A stretch of DNA of 64,000 nucleotides, from positions 1 through 64,000 of the forward strand of contig JAGTXZ010000014.1 in the NCBI GenBank assembly GCA_018398575.1, in the 5' to 3' direction. Below are positions 22,359 to 33,085 of the stretch, in pieces (the stretch's first letter is position 1; every line of letters begins with the position of its first letter). The position numbers were made by a program, and so were the translations under genes. This DNA comes from Ampelomyces quisqualis (Eukaryota; Ascomycota; Dothideomycetes; Pleosporales; Phaeosphaeriaceae). The notes under the pieces were generated by a model. That model did no database searches. It saw only the letters and a program-made list of their open reading frames with translations, and had not been told where the DNA came from.

Positions 22359-24731
22359 GCGCTCCCCATCTCTCAACTTACGCGCCATCTGTGCGCCACG
22401 ATCAATATACCCCTCCTATCAAGACCCTTTTTGACATGACAGCTAGCGCAGGCTGGTCAGCGCTTTGCATGACGAGTTATGACTGTGATTAGCCCCGGGG
22501 TCAAGGAAACATCTGAGGCTTTCGTTTTGCGCCCCCCCCCCTTTTTTTTGAATACGCTCTGCACGGACAAGGTATCTCATGCTGTATATGAGGATGTTGG
22601 CCCCGAAGCCATTCAACCATACCCTTCTTGTCGTTCGTTGACCAGCGCCATTGCGTATGGACCACATCTAGAATTCACCTTCACTGTACACATGTATCTT
22701 TTGGACTTTTGATTTCAACGGTGTTATCGGTGCTACTCAGGCTACCTTGATACCATTGCAGGGAGAAGGGAAAAAAAACTTTTGACAGGAATATGAGTAT
22801 CAAGCCGATCTGTCGCGCTTGGATTCATTGTTTGTGTGCACACCTGCTATGATGCAAATTCAAATGACCAGCCCAAATTTCGCGTAAATTACACGTCCTC
22901 TCCACGTCATTCCTTGTCCGTGTGCTCACAATGATGGCCCTGTGAGCCTTGAGCCCGAGGTTGCACTACTTACAGCTACATGGACAAGGCGAGTGTTTAA
23001 CTTTCATCGACGGTGGGGTGTGTGTTTGTGTGTGCGCACCTTTGTTTCCAAACGGGGTAGCATGTTTCACGGGCAGCATGTTTCACGGGCAGCATGTCTC
23101 ACGGGCAGCATGTTTCACGAGTGGCATGTTTCATCGACATTTGGGGGTTGTTTGTTTCGATGGATGAAACTCCTTTGACGGCGATTTTGTTTGGTCGTTT
23201 GATTGGCACGGGGTGGGCATTTGTGCTTGAATTTCGGGGCCGGCTCGGGATCGCACACTATCTTGAACTCATGCGGTACGGGTTTCAGAGGGGAGTTGGT
23301 TTTTGGTGTTGCTCTCTTTACTAACTCGGTATTACTACACTTCTCCGTTCGTCTCTCGGCTCTACTCACCCCACGTCGCAACTCACTAACTAACAAGACG
23401 TTGCATTAACCGCCGGCAAGTACTGCTTTCTACACTTTGATTAGCTGACTTTCCGCAAAGAGTAATCCACATGCTTGAAACCTTCTTTATCCACTTGCGG
23501 AAGTTTGACTTGTTGCTTTTTGTTGCGGCGGTGTTGGTGGTATGCGGGCGAGCGAGTGTGGCTTGTCTGGATGGGGATAGCCAGTGAGAAAGCGCGACTT
23601 CTGTCACGGATCTGAGCGTGAGTAAACGAGACTTGCTCCTAGGATGGCGAAATCCCTGTTGTCTTGGTGTGGAGAGGGGAAGTAAGTAGGTGCTGAAAAT
23701 CACACTTGCATTACGAGATTTCTCGTGGATAGGCCCACGATTTCATGCCCATTTAGTTCACAACCCAACTCCTTATGCCCTTGATATGTCTTACACCAAA
23801 ACCCCCATACCAAAGGAACCCTGTGCCCAAAACTGCAATGCACTCCCACGCCACAACGACGTTCCGCAGGGGGAATGAGGACTTGATTGGATCTGATCGT
23901 TGGAGATGCTAAACCAGCTCTGCTCATGCTTGACCATCCTGGCGATGCATGCGTGGCCTACGGCCCTACGCTCGGCTGTATCCTTATCAGGGCGCAGGGC
24001 GCTTCGTTTGCGGCATCGTGCCCGCAGGTGTATTTGCGTGTGATCTTGACCCACATGTTTGCGAGCAAAGTGGCTGGACGTTGAGAGCATGCGTAATCGA
24101 GAGAAGAATTGAAGCGCCTGTTGTGGTAGCGTCGAGGACTAGGAAACACGCGGGGCAGAGCACGGTGCCGAGGTCGGGCCCACATGAGCCGAAGACACGC
24201 CGGTCCACACGTGGAGAAGCGGAGAAACAGCAAAACACGCCGGATTCGATCGAAGTTGGTTGGGATGCGATGGTGTGCTTGTGGGGTGATGACAGTTTTT
24301 TGATGGCAGTCAATAGAAATACGCATCATGTTCTTCGGACCCCGAGCTCCCTATTTTTTCGGCTGCACTTTGAATGGGTCGCCGCTGGTCTGTCGTGAAT
24401 TATGAATAATATAGTTTATTGATACACTTTACGTGCTGGTCTTGCATGTCCCGTAGATGATTCTGAATCCCACCTGTTCAGCTGTGGAATCTCGTCAGCC
24501 CCGCCCGCCGCAAGCCTGCGCGCAAATGAATGCTCCTTCCCAAATGAACTCTGGAGAGTATGGATCGAAGGCAGTTCCTATCTACCTCGCTTTTCCCGGT
24601 CCAGTCCAGCTTCTCTCGTGCGCAGTGCTGTCTACCCCATACCCTGCCTTTACATGGTGGTGCATGTGTGTGTGTACACAAATCTGATCTGACTCAGTCT
24701 TTGCGCGTCATGGTCTCATCGTGGTTTTGGT
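22359..24731. other. Gene-poor region with homopolymers and a minisatellite
   Basis: The 3' flank of the DPBB gene, then about 2 kb with no gene I can support. It contains a C-run followed directly by a T-run at about 22533-22550 and a 16-bp tandem repeat near 23057. Frames here are short and composition-driven. Confidence 0.55.
23057..23134. repeat. 16-bp tandem repeat
   Basis: Four to five copies of CAGCATGTTTCACGGG, the last two diverged. The unit is not a multiple of three, so each frame reads a different short peptide. It lies in gene-free DNA. Confidence 0.85.
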
Positions 24732-25163
24732 CTATGCGTGCAGGCTCGCGCCGCCGGACTCAATGGCCTCCATCTCGGCTGCAGTCCACGATAGGCGCTG
24801 GAAGCGTGCGGGGAGCTCGGAGCGGTCAAAGTACTCGCCCTTGCCGGCCTCGACGCGCCCGAGGGAAGTACCAGCAGCTCCACCGATGTGGCCACCGACA
24901 ATGGTGGAATAGTTGTTCTTCATGCCGGGGTTCAGAGGGCCGTGTTGCTGGGCCTTTTGTCGGTAGGACGCGAAGGACTCGGGGAGGGCGTGCGACGGGG
25001 ATGCGGGGTGAGCGTGGGGAGTGTGGTCAACCTCTGCAGTGCTTTCGTCAGTCGTTGTCTGCGCGCCGACTGTGTGCAGTCACATACGGGAGGGGACGCT
25101 GCGCTTGCCGAGGAAGCGGATCATGGGCTGGCGGCCCTGCTGCAGTATCCTGGTTGCGTGCAT
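24732..25163 (-). CDS. KGD4: Alpha-ketoglutarate dehydrogenase subunit 4 (Kgd4/Ymr31, MRPS36-like)
   Basis: Two exons, 25163-25088 and 25033-24732, 125 aa. Kgd4 is the small mitochondrial protein that tethers the E3 subunit to the 2-oxoglutarate dehydrogenase core; it was first taken for ribosomal protein Ymr31. The N-terminus MHATRILQQGRQPMIRFLGK is basic and amphipathic. It is followed by the family motif VDHTPHAHP, then ESFASYRQKAQQHGPL, and the C-terminal signature FDRSELPARF with EMEAIESGGA. The 54-nt intron has a GTATGT donor and CTGAC branch site, and its removal joins PSQ to VDHTPH in frame. It is head to head with MED18, 366 bp apart. Confidence 0.9.
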
Positions 25164-25529
25164 GGCGGATGAGGTGGGAAGCGGAGGGGTGTGCTGGGTC
25201 GATTTGGGCGGCGGGCAGGTCACTTCACGAGGGCACAGTGCAGGTATTGTAGGAGTGGGCTGGGTGGACACTGGAGGGGCCGGCGACGGGAAATGTAATC
25301 GACGTTTGCAGAAAACATCGACGCCGAGGCGCCCTCGGCCGGTCTCGCTGACACTGCGACAGCCGTCTCCCGGCAACATCCAATCACCTGCGGCCATCGC
25401 CCGCAAACGCCTGCCCGTCTTATCTACCCCGCGGCAGCGCTCCATTCGCTGACCCCCGCCAATTGCATATCGATATTGGCGTCCCCGGGTGCGGCTCTCC
25501 GTGGCACGCCTCTCTGCCTTCACCACTCG
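25164..25529. promoter_or_regulatory. Bidirectional promoter region, KGD4 / MED18
   Basis: 366 bp between divergent start codons, with GC-rich blocks and no evident TATA box. The role is inferred from arrangement. Confidence 0.45.
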
Positions 25530-26393
25530 ATGCACGAGCTGCTGCTGTACGGGCAGGTCCCGGCAGGTCGCCATGACCAAGTCCTGAAGATCCTAGCTGG
25601 CGTGGCTGCCATGCAGCCGCGTCGCATCCAGCAACGATGCCTAGTCTACAAGCCCCGGCGCGAGCCCGAAGAGCCCGGCTTGAATGTCCGCCGCGGAGGC
25701 ACCCAGAACATCGCGGTAAGACAGACCAAGCCGGCCGCAGCAGCGGCCGCACTCTACTACACCAAGCTCATACAAAAGCTTGGGGATGAGGACTTCGGCG
25801 CTGGCCATGGCGATTCAATGTCCGCCGACGTCAAAGACGGCGCGGAGCCACAATGGTCGATGAGATGGGAGGACATCCCAGACACGGGCGACAGAGGGGT
25901 ATCGATTCGCTTCACAAACACCACAGATGTGCTATCTGGCGACCCGCATGCCCTCATGCTTGCCGCCGGGCCGAACCGGTAGGACAGTCTCCATGTCTCG
26001 TAGTCTTGCTGCTAATCGTGCGCCAGCTTCGTCACAGAGTACTACATCGAAGGACACCGCTTTGTCCATGGTAACGTCGTCATATTCCTCCACCGCGTCT
26101 TACACGAACCCGGCGCTCGCAACCTCGAGGACGCACCGAAGACGAGCCTGCCAAGCTTCCCCAGTCTTCAACTTCTCGACATGAGTGGTGCATACATGCT
26201 CGAAGCTAAAGTGCGGGTGCAAGACTTCAAGGATGCAGGTATACTGGAAAGCGGGGTGAAAGAATTGAAAGAGTTCCAGAAGCAAATGGCGGGCTGTGTA
26301 GAGCTGGCCCTGCCCGATCGCCTCTCGCTAGATACCCGTGTCAAGTACAAATCTCCTCACACCGCGGCCAACACGCAGAACCGTCCCCGCTGA
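25530..26393 (+). CDS. MED18: Mediator complex subunit 18
   Basis: Two exons, 25530-25978 and 26027-26393, 271 aa. Med18 (yeast Srb5) belongs to the Mediator head module, which links activators to RNA polymerase II. The N-terminus MHELLLYGQVPAGRHDQVL, the following GVAAMQPRRI, and LVYKPRREP are diagnostic of fungal Med18. The second exon supplies the paired strands and helix of the fold (FVTEYYIEGHRFVHGNVVIF, YMLEAKVRVQDF). The 48-nt intron has a GCTAATC branch-like site and joins in phase 2. An upstream in-frame ATG-like start was rejected because homology begins at MHELLLY. Confidence 0.92.
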
Positions 26394-27075
26394 ACAGCCT
26401 TACGAAAAGCTGAGAGGAGCATGCAGCTCACACGAATGCCAATACCCCTGTGTCCTGGGCAACAGGTTTCCCACCACAATCTGAACCGGGAGTCATGAAA
26501 TCTGTTCCCACCCATTTTCACGCTTGCATTGTGCAGTATGATCTTGGAAATCTCAATGCACTCGACGGACGCTAGAATGCTGGGCGAGAGGGCCGGGTCG
26601 AGGGATGTCAGAGCTATGCGATCATCGAACCCACATCTCAAATGATATCAGACGTCACCGTCCTACATATGGGGCACCTTGATACTACAGAAATTGATCT
26701 CCTGGCTTGTGCATGCGCAGTTTGAATCAGACCATGCTCGACATATGTCCTTGTTCACCACAAAACCAGTATTACGGGCAAGCTCGTAAGTTATATTGAC
26801 TAGTATAGCAAGCAACAAGCTAGAGCTACAAGGAACCCCTCCGTGACTTCTGAGCGCAAATGCAATGTGATTGTTCCTGGACGTGGGCACGTGGGCACGT
26901 GGTCGAGCTAACTAAATCAGGCACGTGCTCGCGCGAAGACGGGTTCGCGTTCTCGATATGCAAGCGCAATCGACAACCTCATCGCTCATTTCGCCGAGAA
27001 AATGATAATATGAGTGTACACAGCCTGCACTCACATCAATCTAACCCATAGACCAGACGTTGGACACCACCTATC
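26394..27075. other. Intergenic between MED18 and PNKP
   Basis: 682 bp with no supported gene. A short direct repeat GTGGGCACGTGG sits at about 26882-26900 and carries two CACGTG E-boxes, a possible bHLH site upstream of the PNKP gene. Confidence 0.5.
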
Positions 27076-29017
27076 ATGGTAGAGCGACCAAGCTTAGGCA
27101 AGCGACCTAGCTCAGACGATCGAGGCGTCTCACCACCGCCTTCAAAGCGGAAACAGGCGTCGACCACAACGAGTACATTCTATGCCTGCATCAAAAGACT
27201 CTGTTAATGATCTCTGAACCAGGTAAAGCAGTCGCCAACTTCTTCACGCCTCTCTCCAAGAAAGAACCGGACAAGATGTCTTGGCGCGTCGTAAAGGACA
27301 GTCTTCTCATCGGGCGGTATGCTGCTTCAACCACCCGCACAACGGGCAGCAGAACGAAGATAGCTGCGTTCGACTTTGTACGATCGCACAGCCAGGTCTT
27401 TGTACGGTCGTAGTTTGACAGATGACATTGTAGGACTCGACGCTTATCACATCCGCTTCCGGAAAGGTCTTCAGTCGTGATGCAACCGACTGGAAATGGT
27501 GGCACATCAGTGTACCAGAAACACTGCGAAGGCTCCAAGAAGAAGGGTGAGGCCACATTCAGCATTTTGGTAGCTGGAGAGGTCATCTGCTAACTGGTCG
27601 ATTGCACAGGTATCTCGTAGCCATCGTAAGCAACCAGGGCGGCATTAGCTTAAAGCCTGACCCGAAGACGATCAAGTCTGATCAGAAAAGACTGGCCGAC
27701 TTCAAGGGCAAGGTCTCAGCCGTCCTCAACCAGCTCGACATGCCCGTGTCTGTGTATGCGGCCACCGCTCGTGACCAGTATCGGAAACCGAGGACGGGCA
27801 TGTGGGAGGAGATAATAGACGACTACGACCTCGATGGTTCGAGTGCTGTCGACCTAGAGAATTCCTTCTTTGTTGGGGATGCAGGTGGTCGAGAAGCTTT
27901 CAAAGGGGGTGTCAAGGATCACTCTTGTGTCGACAGGTCGGTGAATCCCTTGAGCAATGTATTTCGGACCTCAAGCATGCGTACTAAGAATAACCAGAGA
28001 TTTTGCTGCTAATGTAGGGGTATCGTTTCATACTCCCGAGGAGTATTTTCTTCACGAGCAGCCAAGACTGTTTACGAGAAACTTCGACCCCACCGTTTAC
28101 CTCAGCGAGCGCGAGCTGGTTGGGAAGGCTACAACTGCATGTATGTTCAAGCATCCGTGAGCCACTCAATTGCTTGTCCTATCATCTCTGGACTGACAGT
28201 ATCGCATAGTACCCACAATCACGCAGCCAACAGCAGTCGATATCGTTCTATTTTGTGGCAGCCCAGGAGCAGGGAAGTCGTCGTACTATTGGAAACACCT
28301 ACAGCCATTAGGTTATGGCCGTGTAAACCAAGACATACTCAAGACTGTAAGTGTCAGCACAAGCGCTGTGACCTACATAAAGGCACATCCTGTACTACTA
28401 CTCCGCTCCTTGAGTAACACAGTGAAACAGCGCGAGAAGTGCGTCAAAGCAGCTACGGCACTCCTCGCAGAGGGGACAAGCGTAGTCATCGGTATGCATT
28501 ATCACAATAATGACGACCACGAACATGTAAACTAACAATTTATTTAGACAACACCAACGCAGATGCAGAGACCCGCGCGGTCTGGATCAAATTAGCGCAG
28601 AAATTCAATGTACCGATACGATGCGTCCTCTTCACGGCACCGGCAAAGCTTTGTGAGCATAATGACGCCGTCCGCGCATTGAATGCTGGACCGGAAGTAG
28701 GTCTCCCAACATAGAACGCTCATGAGAGTCGCGACGAAACGAGGAACTCTGACGCTGGAAATTTCCATAGACAAACCCAGAAGGCCGCACAATTCTACCG
28801 AAACTGGCCTTCACCGGCTTCGCATCTAGGTACCGAGAGCCTAGGTTAGAGGAAGGCTTTACACAGATCCTGAGGACCGATTTCGAGGTATGTACCACGC
28901 GATATGACTGACCAGTCATGTATCTGTGAAGGCATAATTACCCTACTAACCGAGGCGTGGTCAAAGTTTGAGGGCTCAGAAGAGCAAAAGGAGCTTTGGA
29001 GCCGATATTGGGTGTAA
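27076..29017 (+). CDS. Bifunctional polynucleotide phosphatase/kinase (PNKP)
   Basis: Ten exons: 27076-27172, 27223-27377, 27434-27546, 27610-27936, 27998-28140, 28210-28346, 28431-28491, 28548-28696, 28771-28887 and 28967-29017; 1350 nt, 449 aa. PNKP restores 3'-OH and 5'-phosphate ends at DNA breaks before ligation. After a short nuclear-type basic N-terminus comes the HAD-type 3'-phosphatase: AAFDFDSTLI (the DxDxT motif, split by intron 2), VAIVSNQGGI and FFVGDAGGRE. The C-terminal kinase has the P-loop GSPGAGKSS and VVIDNTNAD. No FHA domain is present, as in fission yeast Pnk1. All nine introns are 50-84 nt with GT/AG ends, and several have clear CTAAC or CTGAC branch sites. The weakest joint is exon 5 to 6 (GCAT|GTATGT to CATAG|TACCC). 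No single frame reveals this gene because the exons are short. Confidence 0.93.
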
Positions 29018-31469
29018 TTCAACGTCACCAACGGCAGAAGACGGAAGTTGAACACGGGGATCAGCCCTACACGCCGCACGCAACCATTGGCCATTACGAC
29101 GCTTCTCTGGGTCTTGGGGCCACGCCATGATATAGTTATCCCGAGAAGATGCCATTGGCGAGTTGCCACGAGGTGCTGCTGAGGGGCCGCAGCGGAGCCC
29201 ATGCTCGCATTGCACCGCAAGGCTCAAGCCATGGTTAGCAGGACAGTGACATGGATGCCCCTCACTTGGGACAGCGGTTTATTCAATATTGACTACATCT
29301 CGCCGATTTGCTGAGCGCATGCATTCAATATGTGCAAGTCTATCGAAAGTGAACTGCAACTCTGACTTGATCGCTAGGTCAAGCACGATGATGCCACATA
29401 CATGACAATTGTGCACGACGTTCCTCGACCGATGACGGAGCACGGCGTTCACCGTGAGATTGACATGCACAGTGGCTGAATCATTATCGATTGCGACGCC
29501 AAGTCGCGGTGCCTGATCCGATCACATTATTTGAAAAAGATCAGCATGCTAATTGACCGAGGCCCACGTTGCGCGGTCTCGACCGCCATTCTGCCAGGAG
29601 CCGTCTCTGTTGATCCAACTGGTCAGACAAATGCATTTTCGTCTGCCAAAATCATGCGAAAACTCTGCTCACCGTCAGGCTTCAGGCTACTTGGAGGATG
29701 GACTGCGGTGACACGTGGTTGACCGAATGAGACTGGAAGAGTTTGCGCAAACTCTAAAAATCATCGATTCGCACATGCTCACCGGACATTATACCTGTTC
29801 ATGCAGGCTGAGCCGTTGTTGAACAAACGGTACATCTCCCGCCCGCTCTGCATGGGGGCAAGTTGCCGTGCCGCCTTTTTCTCACGAATGGAAGAGCAGA
29901 CCGGACGAGCAGACCGGACTGAGCGGGCGACTGCCGACTTGAGACCGGACCGACACCACTACCACCTGATGAACAGTAACGTCATGATCTGAGCTCGCGG
30001 CTTCGACCTAGGTACCGAGTCGAAGGCGCTCACTAGCGGTACAGAACAGGTAAAAGGCCTTTGCCATGATTTTACTTGCGCAGGATATGCCCGGACGGCA
30101 TGTCTTCGTGGGGAAAAGCCAGGGAATAGAGACGAGTTCACAGGTGCGTACGGGGTAAGTGGGCGGTGGAAAGCATGGAGGCTTGCAGCAAGGCGCAAAG
30201 CAAGGCCAGACAAGGCACCAACCCAGCACAAACAAGGAGTAGACGAGGGCCAGGTGGTGCAGCAAGGGTGGAGTGCCAATCAGGAACGACTCAACGGCTA
30301 GCACACCACAACATTTGCTCCATTGGTCTAGAAGCCCACGATTTCCGTGTTGGGCAAGGTTTCGACAATCAGTGCTTAGGATGGGCCGTGTGGTGACAGC
30401 GGGTTGTTGTTTGTTTGTTTCTTCAAGCCCCTTGATCCGGTGGGTGTGGGACAGGAGAAGGACGGGAGCAGTCAACACCACCAACCAGACATGATGCGTG
30501 TGGATGTCATGGTACGACACGGCCAAAGGCAAGACGACAGTCGCCCAAACGAGCAAGGTGAAGGAAGCTGTCAAGCCGGGCTCTCTTAGTTTTTCATGCG
30601 CCGCCCCATAATATGTCAACGGGGCGCCACGGTCCACGGACCACGGTTGCGCTCACATGGGGATGGGTGGTGGACAGCCCATCAGAACCGGGTTGTTGGT
30701 AGTACGACGACTTGGTCTAAACAGGCTCATGGAATCCAACACCGATGACATGCACGGCAAACATGGTGGTGTGCTTTGTGGGAGCGGTTGTTCCTGCATT
30801 GCTTATTCCATGTGCTCCTGGTCTCCCCGGTAGGAGGGAGAAGGTTGGACTGTGGGTCCTCGTGGGAGCACCGCGCACAACAGACTTCAAAGTCCAGGAG
30901 TCAGGACAAGCTGGCGGCCAGGGTCGTGTAGGCATCGAAACGGGGGAACGCTTCAAGCTGCCGCGTCGCTATTCCCTTGTCACTCTAGCCGTGTCCGAGG
31001 CGACGCTTGCTGGAGAAGGACTTGGCCTGCGACACAAATGCTCAAATCTGTGCACATCCCACACCCGCCCCCAGTCCCAGCTACCGTCGTCCTCTGTCCG
31101 CCCGCAGTCAACTCGACAACCGCATTGTCGCTGCGCCCATCGCACTGCCCGTGGGTGTGACCCATCCGCCGCCCAGTGGCCCTCACGTGCCGTCCGCATT
31201 GGGCGTTCCAGCCGACCGGCGCGCTGACTGTGCATCTAGAAGCACTCGCAGGATAAACACGCCAAAAGGTACCTACGTGGTCCTGCTTCGTGGCACCCTT
31301 CAATCAACACTCAAACCTCTGGCCACCGCCACTTTTCCCAAACCAGCTGCTCACGAGCCCGCCTTGATTGCGGCATTGCGCGCGCCGAGGCTTCTTAAGC
31401 TGGTGATGCTTTCCCAGCATCCGCTGCCAAAACCCACGTCACGCCTCGCCCACCACCACAACCACCAAC
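29018..31469. other. Gene-poor region
   Basis: About 2.4 kb with no supported gene. A 209-codon minus-strand frame (30008-30637) is rich in Leu, Pro, Cys and Trp and begins in high-complexity sequence, but shows no domain, no sensible start context and no neighbouring exon; I treat it as chance. The last 300 bases are C-rich and probably the promoter of the following gene. Confidence 0.55.
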
Positions 31470-33085
31470 ATGCACGACCTCAAGCCTCTGATCCTTCCCA
31501 AACTCATTGCCGTGCGCAAGTCGTCGCAGACGTCGCTGAACATGTCTGCTGAGCCCACCTCGTCCATATATTCCACTGCCGATTCTGGCTTTTACTCGGC
31601 TTCGGAGTGCTCCACACCGCCCACGCCAAGCATGCATTCACGTGGCCACCTTCGCTTCCCCAGCTCCACCTCATCGCTGTCGTCCAGTCCGCCGACCCAC
31701 GACGCCATCGAGCCACCCAACAGCTCCGGCAAGCTGCCCAAGCTGACCGAAGAGCCCATCGAGCGCGAATACGACTACGGGAACGAGGAGTCTTACTGCT
31801 GCTCGTGTACGTCTTTCTGTCCGCTTTCAACACCCTCACATGTTAACAGGGAACAGGCGACGTCGAATCCTTGGGCCACCAGCCTGAGTGCTTCGTGTCC
31901 AAGGCCTATGACCCAGAGAACGACTACTTCACGACCCACGACACCGAGCTGCGCCTCGCTAAGCGACGGAGGTCCCTGGAAGCCTCCGCATGCAGCATCG
32001 CTGGCAAGTTCGAGCGGCGATTCCCATCGTTCTCGCGCAAAGTACGCGATCGCAACTCCAATCTGAGCAGAGTCTCAAGAAGTGCGACTCCCTCTCGAGT
32101 GCCGTCAACGCGCTCCGAATCCATCCCCAGCTCTGTCCACCACCCTTCTGCGGTCGATCTCAGCGACAACTTCACCCCCGTTCCCGCCCCGGCTGGTGCA
32201 AGCCGAGAAGAGCTCGACGACAATGCGCCAACGCCCACGGCTATCGATGTGGCAAAGCCCAACGCGCCCAAAATCCACCCCGACGACGTCGCTGAGCGTT
32301 ATGCGAGCACTCCACTTCTGCCTCCCCTCATGGTGAACTGCCGCAATGATGGTCTGCCGGCATCCTCACCTCTTCAGTCGCCCACAGTCGCGGATCAGAC
32401 TCAGTCGCTCGTTGCAACGCCAGTAGGCACTCCGCCGGTTCGCGCATACCCCACACCGTCTCTATCGTCAAAGCCTTCGGTTGCATCTTTCAAGGGTCTT
32501 CGGTCCGCCTACATGGTACCGTCTTCTGACATCCCGCCCATGATGCTCGCCGATCCAAATGACAAGTGGGCTAATGCACTGGGCCACGCGAACTTTACCA
32601 TCCTTCCGGAACCCTACGTCCTGGAAGTCTGCCACGCGCAATCTGTCAGGCAGCTCATGGATGACTGGCAGCAAGCACGCAACAATTACGCAAAGCACCA
32701 AGTGCGTACTGCGGAACACTACGGCGCTACCTCCAAGTACTATCTTCTTACTGAGCAGAAGTGGGCCGAGATCGACGCAGAATGGAAAAAGAACCACGAT
32801 CTGGCCAAGTCTCACGCAGTCGCAATTGGTCAGGAGCTAGGGCCATCGTCACCTTTGGAGCCAGAACCATTGAGCAAGATGCCGACCCTAAATGATCCCA
32901 AGAGCCAGGGTAAATTCCCCAAGCTCGGCGACGAAGACATTGTCGGTCCCATGTTTCAATTCAAGGAGTCGCCGCTGTTCCAAAAGCCACCCTCGAAGAA
33001 GCGTGCGTTCCTCAAGTTCTTAACCGACTTGCGATTTCCTGGTTCACTACTTGGACGGTCCTCCACTGGTGTCCGAAGCTACTAG
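31470..33085 (+). CDS. Uncharacterised Ser/Pro-rich fungal protein
   Basis: Two exons, 31470-31806 and 31857-33085, 521 aa. The intron (GTACGT..AACAG) keeps the frame between EESYCCS and CDVESLGHQ. Residues 1-115 and 150-300 are Ser/Thr/Pro-rich and likely disordered, with many SP/TP sites that could be kinase targets. A more ordered block lies near residues 345-430 (WANALGHANFTILPEPYVLE, VRQLMDDWQQARNNYAKH, EQKWAEIDAEWKKNHD), predicted to be mostly helical. The C-terminus is basic (KKRAFLKFLTDLRF). No signal peptide or membrane span is seen. I recognise no named family; the layout suggests a conserved ascomycete protein of unknown role. Confidence 0.78.

Noticed and set aside
21555..22388. 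277-codon minus-strand frame opposite the DPBB gene
   Set aside because: It is a Gly/Val-rich mirror of a Pro/Ala-rich real gene; the plus strand has the signal peptide and domain.
16756..24731. Possible secondary-metabolite or effector cluster in the gene-poor tract
   Set aside because: No backbone enzyme, transporter or tailoring gene was found; only one secreted DPBB protein.
25080..25580. 166-codon minus-strand frame taken as one protein
   Set aside because: Only its last 25 codons are real (Kgd4 exon 1); the rest is the shared promoter and the start of MED18 in reverse.
30008..30637. 209-codon minus-strand frame with hydrophobic stretches
   Set aside because: Composition is erratic (many Cys, Pro, Trp), there is no recognisable fold or neighbouring exon, and an equally long unrelated frame lies opposite.
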